This document shows, piece after piece, positions 17,389-25,444 of a stretch of DNA of 64,000 bases (its first letter is position 1; every line of letters begins with the position of its first letter). The position numbers and the translations under genes were made by a program. Source of the stretch: Paenibacillus cellulositrophicus (GTDB lineage Bacteria > Bacillota > Bacilli > Paenibacillales > Paenibacillaceae). Below the pieces are notes generated by a model, which was not told the DNA's origin, ran no database searches, and saw nothing but the letters and a program-made list of their open reading frames with translations. The DNA is taken from NCBI RefSeq assembly GCF_009363095.1, contig NZ_CP045295.1, forward strand, positions 2,971,501-3,035,500. The letters are read 5' to 3'.

Positions 17389-17841
17389 TCAGCCAAGGTA
17401 GGATTCAAGCATCCATACATGCTTATCCAAGTCCGTCTGCATCGCGATCAGCATATCCGCGGTTGGGTGGTCACCGGCGCTTTCCGCCAAGTTGATGGTG
17501 TCATGCAGTTCCTTGCTTACCGCCGAGAAGTCATGGATGAGCGACTGCACCATGCCGCGCGCGTCCTCTTTTCCTGTAGCTTCCTCAATCGTGGCGATTT
17601 CCAGGTACTCTTTCAATGTAGCAGACGGTCTGCCCTTGATCGCCAGGAGGCGTTCGGCGATTTCGTCCGTTTTTTGCGTAACGTCGTTGTACAGTTCCTC
17701 GAATTTCGCATGCAGCGTAAAGAACTGTTCTCCTTTTACATACCAGTGATAGTTATGAATTTTCACGTAAAGGATGCTGAAGTTTGCCACCTGCTGGTTC
17801 AATGCCTGTTCCAATGTTAATGTCGTTGTGTTTGTCATCAT
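17389..17841 (-). CDS. dps: Dps/MrgA-type ferritin-like DNA-protection protein
   Basis: A 150-residue miniferritin that forms dodecamers, oxidises Fe2+ with H2O2 and binds or shields DNA. Ferroxidase ligands typical of Dps are visible: HNYHWYVKG (about 29-37) followed by the LHAKFEELYNDV helix (about 43-54). The CC-loop and DARGMVQSLIHDFSAVSKELHDT helix are also present. AAGGA precedes the tandem ATG pair at 17841. A 32-bp perfect palindrome 66 bases upstream resembles MarR/OhrR operators more than a PerR box, which suggests peroxide or organic hydroperoxide control. Confidence 0.95.
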   Translation of the reverse strand: MMTNTTTLTLEQALNQQVANFSILYVKIHNYHWYVKGEQFFTLHAKFEELYNDVTQKTDEIAERLLAIKGRPSATLKEYLEIATIEEATGKEDARGMVQSLIHDFSAVSKELHDTINLAESAGDHPTADMLIAMQTDLDKHVWMLESYLG

Positions 17842-17906
17842 TTATCCCATCCTTTTTTATCAGTCAGTGAAGGCCTTCGGCAAGCCTTTCGGTTGTAAGC
17901 TTTCTT

Positions 17907-17938
17907 CTGTAACTAAATTGTACACAATTTAGTTACAG
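17907..17938 (-). promoter_or_regulatory. 32-bp perfect palindrome upstream of dps
   Basis: Arms CTGTAACTAAATTGT and ACAATTTAGTTACAG are exact inverse repeats around the central AC. The AAATTGT/ACAATTT core is like the OhrR/MarR-family operator of Bacillus, not the PerR or Fur box. It lies 66-97 bases before the dps start, over or near the expected promoter. The regulator gene is not adjacent. Confidence 0.7.
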
Positions 17939-17992
17939 TAAATCAATATGCCATTTCTATCATTTTAATCCCAACCAGGCATGGGTACGATT

Positions 17993-19105
17993 TCACCCCC
18001 CTTCTACTGCAGCCCTTCGATTTTGATACCGCTGGATGATATGCACCCAGAGGCACAGCAGCGGAAGATAGACGTACAGCAGGACCAGTCCGGCCCAGGT
18101 TACCACAGAATCCAGCTTGTCGATCGTCTTGGGTCCTTGTAATACGGCGATAATGACAAATGACATCCCGCATGTGAACCATACCAGCGGCTTGGATCTC
18201 AGTGGGGTGACCTGTCTCAAAATTCTGGTTCCTGCCCACATAGCCATACATACCGGCGGCAGAATCACGATAAACCAATTGAACACATACACGTAATCGA
18301 ACCGGTCGATGAACGGGAGCCGGGCCACCTTCGACAGGATCAGCGTCGGCCAGATCGTATGCTCCAGCTGCTGAACGTTAAAGAACGCCAATGTGACTAT
18401 AGCGACGATCAAGTAAAGTACTGTGGAATGGGCTACGGCGATATGAGCCCATTTCCGGGACTTTTCTGGATGCTTGATAAAAGGGTGCAGCAGAAGCAGA
18501 AACTCCACCCCGTAAAATAAATTGAGCGAATGGAACGCCGACTGGCCATATTCAAGCGGCGTATGGTTCAGCAGCGGCAGGAAATTCGTCCAATGGGCAT
18601 ACTGCAGCGGAAAATAAATCGATATCAGGAGCAGGGTGGGAATGACGACGCAGAAAAAGCAGATTCCCGTGATCACCCGTAGCCCCCCGGTCACGATATA
18701 TACGGCGGTCAGCAAAATAAGCAGGCATACGAACCAGATCGGCGTCGTGGGAAACGCCCAAATATGGATGACCTCCATGTAAGACCGTATTTGATAGACG
18801 ATAAACAGCAGCATATAACCGTAGAACAGGAGATTCATCGTATCTCCCAGCCATTTGCCGAACAACTGTCGATGCAGGTGGAGGATATCGCCTCCATCCG
18901 CGTGCTTCATGATCGCATAAATGATCCACACGACCGCGTGCAGGCTGAGGCCGACGAGCAGTAAGGATAACCAGGAATCCTGCTGCGCCCCCTTAATGTT
19001 CCGGCTTTGAAAGTTCAGCATGGCAATGCCTGTCTGCGTTCCGTGAATCATAAACCACAGCAGATAGGGGGATACAGTTAAGCTTTCTTTGATCTGTCTG
19101 GGCAT
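17993..19105 (-). CDS. GerAB/GerKB-type spore germinant receptor permease subunit
   Basis: A 370-residue membrane protein of the APC superfamily, the B subunit of a nutrient germinant receptor in the spore inner membrane, thought to bind the germinant. About ten membrane helices are visible, beginning with SPYLLWFMIHGTQTGIAML (about 12-30), matching the start of GerB proteins. It ends in a charged tail (QRYQNRRAAVEGG). It is the third gene of an operon with gerA- and gerC-type genes, 19 bases after the gerC-type stop. The ribosome site is weak, so coupling to the upstream gene is likely. The germinant is unknown. Confidence 0.92.
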   Translation of the reverse strand: MPRQIKESLTVSPYLLWFMIHGTQTGIAMLNFQSRNIKGAQQDSWLSLLLVGLSLHAVVWIIYAIMKHADGGDILHLHRQLFGKWLGDTMNLLFYGYMLLFIVYQIRSYMEVIHIWAFPTTPIWFVCLLILLTAVYIVTGGLRVITGICFFCVVIPTLLLISIYFPLQYAHWTNFLPLLNHTPLEYGQSAFHSLNLFYGVEFLLLLHPFIKHPEKSRKWAHIAVAHSTVLYLIVAIVTLAFFNVQQLEHTIWPTLILSKVARLPFIDRFDYVYVFNWFIVILPPVCMAMWAGTRILRQVTPLRSKPLVWFTCGMSFVIIAVLQGPKTIDKLDSVVTWAGLVLLYVYLPLLCLWVHIIQRYQNRRAAVEGG

Positions 19106-19124
19106 CTTCGACCACCTGTCCTTG

Positions 19125-20207
19125 TCATTCTCCGATTCCCGATTTCGTCAGTTGAAGGTTGATAGCGATATCGAACGCCGTTCTCGGATACAGCCTTTCG
19201 TAAAATTCCTTCTCATCCCAGTCCCGGGAATATGCCCTGACCAAATCCCCTACGCCCAGCGGATCCACGCCGCTGTCCCTCAGTTTGGCGAGCAGCGACA
19301 TCAGGCGTTCCCGTATCTGCTTTTCCAGCTGGCGGTCTACCTCGCGGTCATTGGAGTCCTTTCTTAAGTCCATCCATCTCGGATACTCCTTCACCATTCC
19401 ACTGATCGCGAGCTGGACTTGAATATGCAAGCCATCTGCCCTCATGACCGCATGCTTGGATTCCCTTCCATAGCTCACCGAAAAAAGGGCCGTTCCTTCC
19501 TGCCCGTTCTTTTTCAGAGTGAACGGAATTTCCCCGCGCATGGAATATCCCTGAAGAAGCTTATAATAGAACATTTCCTCCGGATTCAAGGTGAGTTTTA
19601 ACCGGTCCTCCTTGAAAATGCCATAGCCCGATACCTGCAATCTGCCCGCAGCGTTTAACCGGATGACCGGAAGCGAAACGTCCCTTCCCAGGCCATGGTA
19701 ATCAAACAACATCGTCGAGAGGTTGGATCTCGGAATATTCCCCGATTTCATATTCTGCTCAATGAGATGGTACGGCAGCTCACGGTTGCCCTGCTCGGCT
19801 ATGACCTTGGCCAGGGAAGTGACCGGCTCCTCCGATACGGCCACCGTCAAATAATTGCTGATCAGCGGGTTGCGGCAGATCGAATTGATGAAATACGAAA
19901 GTCCGCTCTCCGCGAGCTCCCGGCTGAACAGGAGCAGCCGCAGCTTCTCGATTTTGACCGGCTGGGCCGACTGGCCGTTCATTTCATTCAGGACGAGCTG
20001 GGTCTGCCCCGCCCGCCCCTGCAGCGTGCCGACCTTCCCCCTCTGTGTAAAATCGCTGTAGAGAGCGGTCCCGATATAACCCGGGCGGCCGTCGTCAAAT
20101 CCGAGCACCGTGACCATACGGATATTATCGACCATTCGATCGTTGCCGCATCCCCCAAGTGCAAAGACGATGCCGAATATCCCCAGCCATCTTGCGAGGC
20201 TACTCAT
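19125..20207 (-). CDS. GerAC-type spore germination lipoprotein
   Basis: A 360-residue Ger(x)C lipoprotein, the C subunit of the germinant receptor. The signal peptide ends in ALGGCGND (lipobox Cys near residue 20). The conserved opening MVTVLGFDDGR and the C-terminal domain near VDPLGVGDLVRAYSRDWDEKEFYERLYPRTAFDIAINLQLTKSG are typical. The ATG at 20207 is supported by AGGAGG nine bases upstream, and it overlaps the gerA-type stop by eight bases; a GTG at 20231 has no site. Gene order A-C-B differs from the A-B-C order of the classical B. subtilis operon. Confidence 0.93.
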   Translation of the reverse strand: MSSLARWLGIFGIVFALGGCGNDRMVDNIRMVTVLGFDDGRPGYIGTALYSDFTQRGKVGTLQGRAGQTQLVLNEMNGQSAQPVKIEKLRLLLFSRELAESGLSYFINSICRNPLISNYLTVAVSEEPVTSLAKVIAEQGNRELPYHLIEQNMKSGNIPRSNLSTMLFDYHGLGRDVSLPVIRLNAAGRLQVSGYGIFKEDRLKLTLNPEEMFYYKLLQGYSMRGEIPFTLKKNGQEGTALFSVSYGRESKHAVMRADGLHIQVQLAISGMVKEYPRWMDLRKDSNDREVDRQLEKQIRERLMSLLAKLRDSGVDPLGVGDLVRAYSRDWDEKEFYERLYPRTAFDIAINLQLTKSGIGE

Positions 20208-21675
20208 GCTCAATATCCTCCTGGTCTTCACTCGGGGTATACCGCTTGGAATCCAGAGGCCTTAGGTAAATGTTCCGGTTGGTGATATACCGGTACGATC
20301 GCCGTACGAAGCTATCACCTAAATTGCCCGTCCGCAGCGGGAACAGCGGCAGCAAGTACGGGGTGCCGAGGGATTTGAGCCGCAGCAGGTGGCCAAGCAG
20401 CAAAAAGAGCCCGGCCACAATCCCCAGCCCGCCCCATAGGCCGGCCAGCAGGATCAGCGGGAAACGCAGGAGGCGGATCGTGTTGGCCATTTTAAAAATC
20501 GGAGTCGTAAACGAGGCCAGCGCTGACAACGCCACAATGATCAGCAGGATGCTGCTCGCCAGGGCGGCTTCCACCGTGGCCTGGCCGATGACGATCCCGC
20601 CTACGATGCCGAGCGTCTGGCCGATTTTGGTCGGGAGCCGGGCTCCGGCTTCCCGCAGCAGCTCGATTGTCACTTCCAAGAAGAGCGCCTCCAGCACGGG
20701 AGGAAGCGGGACATGGGTTCGGGACATGATCAACGGCTCAAGTATATTTTCCGGAATAACCTCGAAATGATACGTTAATACGGCGACATAGACAGGCGTG
20801 ACAAAAATGGAGAAGATGACGCTCAGAATGCGGACGATGCGAAAGAAAGACCCGATAATCCAGGGCAAATAATAGTCTTCCGGCGATACGAAAAAGTCCA
20901 AAAACGTGGAAGGGCCCGTAAAGACATAGGGTGATCCGTCCGCGAACACTGCGACCTGTCCGGAAGTAATGGCGTAAGCCACCCGGTCTACCCTTTCCGT
21001 CGACAGAAAAAGCGGGAACGGGGAGTTGGTATGATCAGATATAATCTGATCGAGAATCGATGTGTCGAATACGACCTCGAAGTCGATCCTGCCGAGCCGC
21101 TGTTTCATCGTTTCGATATGCTGCGGATTCGTGACCCCGTCAAGATAAGCGATCATGACCTTCGTATTGGACAGGCTGCCGACCGAAACCTCCTCGATCA
21201 CCAGCCTCGTTACGGCGATTTGCTGTCTCAGCAAATGGACATTGACATGAATATTTTCCACAAAGCCGATTTTGGGTCCCACGACGCTGAATTCATTTTC
21301 AGTCTCGTTGCTTTGGCGGTGTCCCTGTTCGGTTTGGTTGATATTAACGATCAAAAAAGCCGGCTCTTCCGACGTGATCTGGAGGATCACATACCCTTTG
21401 ACCAGCTTGGACTCGACTTCCGACGTTTCCTCGGTGATTTGCGCTTCATCGAACGGGATTCGGTTCTGAATGTCCGCCAGCCGATAAATGTCATCATCAT
21501 GCTGCTGGATTTCAGCGATAAGATGACGGTTGATCTTCTCCGCATCCACAAGAGAAGAATAGTAGCTGATCCGGATCCGGTCGTCCTCCGCATTGGGTGA
21601 AAACTGCCGAAAATCGCTGGACTTGGCGGCTTGCTCCAATATTTCACGGAGGGTCTTGGGTGCATCAGGCTTCAT
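20200..21675 (-). CDS. GerAA-type spore germinant receptor subunit
   Basis: A 491-residue A subunit. The N-terminal soluble domain (about 1-245) contains KVMIAYLDGVTNPQHIETMKQRL and the SILDQIISDHTNSPFPLFLSTERVDRVAYAITSGQVAVFADGSP segment, which is highly characteristic of GerA proteins. Five or so C-terminal membrane segments follow (about 255-450), with PLPPVLEALFLEVTIELLREAGARLPTKIG between them. The ATG at 21675 follows AAAGGAAA. First gene of the A-C-B operon. In spores the three subunits form the receptor complex, and GerA oligomers act as an ion channel. Confidence 0.95.
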   Translation of the reverse strand: MKPDAPKTLREILEQAAKSSDFRQFSPNAEDDRIRISYYSSLVDAEKINRHLIAEIQQHDDDIYRLADIQNRIPFDEAQITEETSEVESKLVKGYVILQITSEEPAFLIVNINQTEQGHRQSNETENEFSVVGPKIGFVENIHVNVHLLRQQIAVTRLVIEEVSVGSLSNTKVMIAYLDGVTNPQHIETMKQRLGRIDFEVVFDTSILDQIISDHTNSPFPLFLSTERVDRVAYAITSGQVAVFADGSPYVFTGPSTFLDFFVSPEDYYLPWIIGSFFRIVRILSVIFSIFVTPVYVAVLTYHFEVIPENILEPLIMSRTHVPLPPVLEALFLEVTIELLREAGARLPTKIGQTLGIVGGIVIGQATVEAALASSILLIIVALSALASFTTPIFKMANTIRLLRFPLILLAGLWGGLGIVAGLFLLLGHLLRLKSLGTPYLLPLFPLRTGNLGDSFVRRSYRYITNRNIYLRPLDSKRYTPSEDQEDIEHE

Positions 21676-21780
21676 GACGATTTCCTTTCCTGTGAGAAAA
21701 TGAGCATAGATCCCATTATGTTCGGCGCCCAGTCAAAACATACCTCATTTCCCGGGTGCAGCTCACGGAATAGAACGAAA

Positions 21781-21830
21781 AGAACCCCCAAGGGAAGCCG
21801 GCAGTCCGTATCGGCTCATTTGAGGGTCCT
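21781..21830 (-). terminator. Probable terminator of the 98-aa gene transcript
   Basis: On the minus strand AGGACCCTCAA pairs with TTGGGGGTTCT (two G-U pairs) and is followed by TTTTC. It lies just after the 15-codon ORF and before the gerA-type gene. Confidence 0.5.
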
Positions 21831-21834
21831 TCGA

Positions 21835-21882
21835 TTAGCTCAGCGCATTTTTCATAAACCTAAAAATATCTTCTTCGCTCAT
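21835..21882 (-). CDS. Candidate 15-residue small protein
   Basis: The frame MSEEDIFRFMKNALS starts one base after the stop of the 98-aa gene and has a textbook GGAGG site six bases before its ATG. It ends in TAA at 21835, directly ahead of the probable terminator. The peptide is acidic at its start and amphipathic after that. The arrangement (coupled start, ideal site, terminator just behind) favours real translation, but at this length chance cannot be excluded. No function is known to me. Confidence 0.4.
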   Translation of the reverse strand: MSEEDIFRFMKNALS

Positions 21883-21883
21883 T

Positions 21884-22180
21884 TCATTCCTCCGGAACCC
21901 TCGGCTTATTCACGTCATCCGGAATCCGCTCATCGAAAACGTCCTGGCCCGGGAAATCCCGGACATGGCCTTCGTGCAGCTCATGATTCTCGTAGTCGAA
22001 TCGGCCCGAGCTGCGCTGGTCCACCCGCCACGGCGTGCTTTTTCCCAGCTGCTCGGCGTTGACCGGCGACCCGTAGGGCCCGTCCGGAAACTCCTCGAAG
22101 GCCAGATCGTTGCGCTGCGACTCCACGGTCGACAGGTCTGTCGAAAGGGCCCGCTTCTCATCCTTCATTTCTTGACTCAT
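21884..22180 (-). CDS. Hypothetical 98-aa hydrophilic protein
   Basis: Starts at ATG 22180 with a GGGAGGAA site. The protein is strongly charged, without membrane segment or cysteine. It contains FEEFPDGPYGSPVNAEQLGKSTPW and a C-terminal stretch FPGQDVFDERIPDDVNKPRVPEE. Similar short acidic proteins occur in spore-forming Paenibacillus relatives, but I do not recognise a named family. It is divergent from the mgtC-like gene, and followed by the gerA-type operon on the same strand, with a probable terminator between. A spore-related role would be guilt by neighbourhood only. Confidence 0.65.
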   Translation of the reverse strand: MSQEMKDEKRALSTDLSTVESQRNDLAFEEFPDGPYGSPVNAEQLGKSTPWRVDQRSSGRFDYENHELHEGHVRDFPGQDVFDERIPDDVNKPRVPEE

Positions 22181-22364
22181 GGGCGATTCCTCCCTGCGTT
22201 TTCGGCTCCATGCTGCGTGGCATACTTGGATCCGATCATTCTCCTTATTATGGATGGAATAGAGCAAAGTATTCTGGTGGAAAACGCCCCTCCTCTAAAA
22301 AAATATTTCAAAAATTTCCTCCAGATATATTGTCTTCCGCAAATCTGCGTGTTAATATAGCGAC

Positions 22365-22450
22365 AAATGAACAAATTGTGAACATAAATGAGCATATATT
22401 GCGCAAATAATACTCATTTATGTTTGATTTGGGCATTGAATGTTCATTTT
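22365..22450 (+). promoter_or_regulatory. Repeated AAATGANCA sites and inverted repeat upstream of the mgtC-like gene
   Basis: AAATGAACAAA (22365-22375) and AAATGAGCA (22386-22394) are direct repeats 21 bases apart. AACATAAATGAG (22381-22392) and CTCATTTATGTT (22413-22424) form a perfect 12-bp inverted repeat. TGTTCATTTT (22441-22450) is a further inverted copy. The same motif occurs in front of the downstream DeoR gene (23254-23274), so these are probably sites for that regulator. Confidence 0.55.
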
Positions 22451-22484
22451 CGCTTGAGTTAAGGGGGAATGATGAATCGACAGT

Positions 22485-23231
22485 GTGTGGCATATCAGCA
22501 ATATGGATTTGACGCTCCGGCTGCTGTTATCGGTCGCCATGGGCGGATTGATCGGCATGGAACGCGAATGGAACAATCACGCCGCCGGCTTTCGGACCCA
22601 TATCCTGGTCTGTCTCGGCTCGGCGTCCATCATGATCCTGTCTATGTACGGCTTTGAAGCCTTCGTGGACGAAACGAACGTCCGCCTGGATCCGGCGCGG
22701 CTCGCTGCGCAGGTGATCAGCGGGATCGGCTTTCTCGGCGCGGGGGCCATTCTCCGCTCGGGACAGACGGTATCCGGACTGACGACCGCCGCTTCGGTAT
22801 GGGTCGTAGCCGCGATCGGACTGTCGATCGGCGCCGGATTTCTCTACTCTGCCCTTCTGACGACCGGTCTTGCTTTTATCAGCCTGTTTGCCCTGAACAA
22901 ATGGGAAAAGCTCATCATGCACCGCAAGAGGAACTTCGACTTCCTCATCCGGGTGCCCGACAAGCCGGGCATGCTTGTGACGGTCGCCAGCGAGCTGGAT
23001 GTGCTTGGCATCAAGATCAACAATATCGAAATCCGCACGCCCGACGGGCTGGCGGATGCCATGGTCGAACTGAAATTCCATATCCGCTCCCCAAATCCGA
23101 TGCAGGTGGTTGCCGCCATGGACAAAATATCTTCCCTGCCCGACGTGCTTGGCATTGAATCGTCGGGAATCTCCTCAGAATTCGCACAAAAATTTTCCGC
23201 AAACAACAAGTATTCCAATTTCAAGATGTAA
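22485..23231 (+). CDS. MgtC/SapB-family membrane protein
   Basis: A 248-residue protein with four to five N-terminal membrane helices (about 5-145) including the MgtC signature GMEREWNNHAAGFRTHILVCLGSA and ISGIGFLGAGAILR. A C-terminal ACT-like domain (about 150-230, FLIRVPDKPGMLVTVASELDVLGI) is fused. MgtC proteins act in Mg2+/phosphate stress adaptation and modulate the F-ATPase or phosphate uptake. A GTG at 22485 and an ATG at 22503 are both possible; neither has a strong site at ideal spacing (AAGGGGG is 14 bases before the GTG). It is followed closely by the deoR gene, whose operator-like repeats lie on both sides of it. Confidence 0.88.
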   Translation: MWHISNMDLTLRLLLSVAMGGLIGMEREWNNHAAGFRTHILVCLGSASIMILSMYGFEAFVDETNVRLDPARLAAQVISGIGFLGAGAILRSGQTVSGLTTAASVWVVAAIGLSIGAGFLYSALLTTGLAFISLFALNKWEKLIMHRKRNFDFLIRVPDKPGMLVTVASELDVLGIKINNIEIRTPDGLADAMVELKFHIRSPNPMQVVAAMDKISSLPDVLGIESSGISSEFAQKFSANNKYSNFKM

Positions 23232-23253
23232 TCGAACCGACGGCAAGCCTGAC

Positions 23254-23274
23254 AAATGAGCAAAAATGAACAAA
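23254..23274 (+). promoter_or_regulatory. Direct AAATGANCA repeats upstream of the DeoR gene
   Basis: AAATGAGCA (23254-23262) and AAATGAACAAA (23264-23274) are direct repeats one helical turn apart, matching the copies upstream of the mgtC-like gene. This is consistent with autoregulation by the DeoR protein encoded immediately downstream. Confidence 0.55.
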
Positions 23275-23317
23275 TGTAAGCAATCGTATATGCGATTTGG
23301 TGGAAAGGATGGTTATA

Positions 23318-24079
23318 TTGCTGGCAGCTGAACGAAAAATGAGAATCGTCGAATTTGTCAGACAGCATCGGTCGGCTTCTGTCGGCACGTTAGCCAAGGA
23401 ATTCGGCGTTCATGAAGCGACGATCCGGCGCGACCTGGCCGAGGTCGAGCAGGAAGGGCTTCTGAAACGGACGCACGGCGGCGTTATTGTGGAACAGCTC
23501 ACGCATCACGAGCCTTCGTTCAACGAAAGATCGGGCATCCAGCTCGATCAGAAGGAACGCATCGGCCAGAAGGCGGCAAGCTTGGTGGAAGACGGGGATC
23601 ACATCATTTTGGACTCCGGCACGACCACGCTGCACATCGCCCGCAACCTGGTCCACCGCTCCAACATTACCGTCATTACTAACGACATGAACGTGGCGGC
23701 CGAGCTTCGGGACGCTCCCGGCGTCAAAGTGACGGTCACCGGCGGGGAACTGTATCCGTCCAGCTTCATGCTGAACGGCATGTTTACGGATTACGTGCTG
23801 CGTTCAGTACACGTATCCAAAGCTTTTATCGCGACCACCGCGATCCATCCCAAATACGGCCTTACGCTTCCGGAAGCCCAATTGGTCGTGGCCAAGCAGG
23901 GCATGATCGCGGCCGCCCAGGAAGTCATCGTCGTCGCCGACGAAACGAAAATCGGCAAAATTTCGCTGTATAATGTCGCTCCCAATAGCTCGATCCATAC
24001 CCTGATCACGGGCAACGAGGTAGCGGAATACGACATTAAGCAGTTTCAGGACGCCGGCATTCAAATTTTAACCGTCTGA
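23318..24079 (+). CDS. DeoR/GlpR-family transcriptional regulator
   Basis: A 253-residue sugar-phosphate-responsive repressor. The N-terminal HTH with VGTLAKEFGVHEATIRRDLAEVEQEGLLKRTHGGV (about 20-54) is the DeoR signature. The C-terminal domain (about 75-235) has DSGTTTLHIARNL and VTGGELYPSSFMLNG, the phosphosugar-binding pattern of the family. The TTG at 23318 fits AAAGGATGG spacing and the usual opening MLAAERKMRIVEF; ATG 23309 is the alternative. It stands before the dehydrogenase/Ugp/phosphodiesterase genes, so a polyol or glycerol phosphate is the likely effector. Confidence 0.93.
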   Translation: MLAAERKMRIVEFVRQHRSASVGTLAKEFGVHEATIRRDLAEVEQEGLLKRTHGGVIVEQLTHHEPSFNERSGIQLDQKERIGQKAASLVEDGDHIILDSGTTTLHIARNLVHRSNITVITNDMNVAAELRDAPGVKVTVTGGELYPSSFMLNGMFTDYVLRSVHVSKAFIATTAIHPKYGLTLPEAQLVVAKQGMIAAAQEVIVVADETKIGKISLYNVAPNSSIHTLITGNEVAEYDIKQFQDAGIQILTV

Positions 24080-24189
24080 CGGAACGCAGCTCCTTTCAGG
24101 GAGCTGACGATGATGTCAGGCCCGATCGAATGATAAGGAAATCCAGTATTAAAAAAACCAAATAACGTCACATGGAGGTGTTCCCTGAT

Positions 24190-25278
24190 TTGAGTACGAT
24201 TACGCAAACGGTGGACTCCCGGTCGCTCCGGCTCACCCACCCCCACCATGTCGAAGAAATGACGATGGATCGGACCGTCACGGAAGGATTCGTCGTCATT
24301 GAACCCACTTTGGCCAGCATCTGTCATGCCGACCTTCGGTATTTCGGAGGCCTTCGGAAACCCGAAGTCCTTGCCCGCAAGCTGCCGATGGCCCTGCTTC
24401 ATGAAGGCATCGGGAAAGTCGTCGGCGGCTCCTCCAAGCTTCAAGCGGGACAGCGGGTCGCCATCGTGCCGAACCTTCCGGGCTATCTGCTGAACGGCAT
24501 CAAGCACGATGAGTGCTGTCCGGCCTGCCGGGGAGACATTCCGGAGAATTACTGCTACAACGGCAAGTTTCTCGGAAGTACGATCGACGGTATCGCGCAG
24601 AGCCGGCTCGTCATTCCGGAGGCATGCGCCATTCCGATCCCGGATTCGATCCCGGATGACATTGCCGTGCTGGCGGAGCTGTGCAGCGTATCCTACCGGG
24701 CGATCCGCCCCGTGGCCGATCTGCTGGACAGCGCACAGGTCGCCGTATTCGGAGACGGCCCGGTCGGCTTCCTGACCGCCGCCATGCTCCATTATGCCTT
24801 TGGCGTGAGCACGGAGCGCCTGACGGTATTCGGCGCCATTCAGGAGAAGCTGGAGCATTTCACGTTTGCCCGGACCGAAATGGTGCAGGAATACGATTTT
24901 CAAGGCGGCTGGAAGGTTGATGTCGTGCTGGAATGCACAGGCGGAAGATTTAGTGAAAGCGCCATCAATCAAGGGATCGACTTACTTCTCCCTGGGGGCC
25001 ATCTGATCGCCATGGGCGTCAGCGAGGATCTGGTTCCTATCAATACGCGGGATGTGCTGGAGAAAGGCATTACGATCCACGGCAGCAGCCGCAGCTCGCA
25101 CAGCGATTTTCGGAAGGTGCTTGAAGTGATGCAGCAGGAGGAATGTCAGGAGACGCTCCGGCAGTTGGTGCCGGATGACTATATCCCGGTGAGCAAGGCA
25201 GAAGACTTTGCGGGCGCAATGGAATCTGCCCTGGCTCACAGAGACTGGAAAAAGATGTACCTCGATTTTCGCTGGTGA
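24190..25278 (+). CDS. TarJ-like polyol-phosphate (ribitol-5-phosphate) dehydrogenase
   Basis: A 362-residue zinc-dependent medium-chain dehydrogenase. It resembles Staphylococcus TarJ (ribulose-5-P to ribitol-5-P): SICHADLRY (Cys45), LLHEGIGKVV (His71, Glu72), ECTGGRFSESAINQGIDLLLPGG and VLEKGITIHGSSRSSHSDF correspond well to TarJ motifs. The Rossmann fold is near VAVFGDGPVGFLTA. It also has a cysteine cluster (DECCPACRGD) that staphylococcal TarJ, as I recall it, lacks. The TTG at 24190 follows GGAGG; an ATG at 24172 overlaps that site. No TarI-type cytidylyltransferase is nearby, and the neighbours are catabolic (Ugp transporter, phosphodiesterase). It therefore probably runs in the oxidative direction on an imported polyol phosphate. 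The substrate is inference. Confidence 0.82.
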   Translation: MSTITQTVDSRSLRLTHPHHVEEMTMDRTVTEGFVVIEPTLASICHADLRYFGGLRKPEVLARKLPMALLHEGIGKVVGGSSKLQAGQRVAIVPNLPGYLLNGIKHDECCPACRGDIPENYCYNGKFLGSTIDGIAQSRLVIPEACAIPIPDSIPDDIAVLAELCSVSYRAIRPVADLLDSAQVAVFGDGPVGFLTAAMLHYAFGVSTERLTVFGAIQEKLEHFTFARTEMVQEYDFQGGWKVDVVLECTGGRFSESAINQGIDLLLPGGHLIAMGVSEDLVPINTRDVLEKGITIHGSSRSSHSDFRKVLEVMQQEECQETLRQLVPDDYIPVSKAEDFAGAMESALAHRDWKKMYLDFRW

Positions 25279-25376
25279 GAGAGCGAAAATCTTGTTCAAT
25301 AGTGTACCACACAAGCGGGTTGAAGTAAAAACGGCTGGAGGATGCCCAGGCATTCCTCCCTTCGTTCTTCATCATA

Positions 25377-25390
25377 TGAAAGCGCTTGCC
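25377..25390 (+). promoter_or_regulatory. cre-like site (CcpA) before the Ugp-type operon
   Basis: TGAAAGCGCTTGCC differs at one position from the cre consensus TGNAARCGNWWNCA. It lies 55 bases before the ATPase start in the gap after the TarJ-like gene, which implies glucose repression of the transporter genes. Confidence 0.5.
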
Positions 25391-25444
25391 GTGGACGATG
25401 AACCCAAACAACACATAGCAACCGCTGGTGAAGGAGGAATCCGT

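Noticed and set aside
24086-24107. Hairpin CAGCTCC/GGGAGCTG between the DeoR and TarJ-like genes as a terminator
   Set aside because: No T tract follows on either strand; more likely an mRNA processing or pausing hairpin, or chance.
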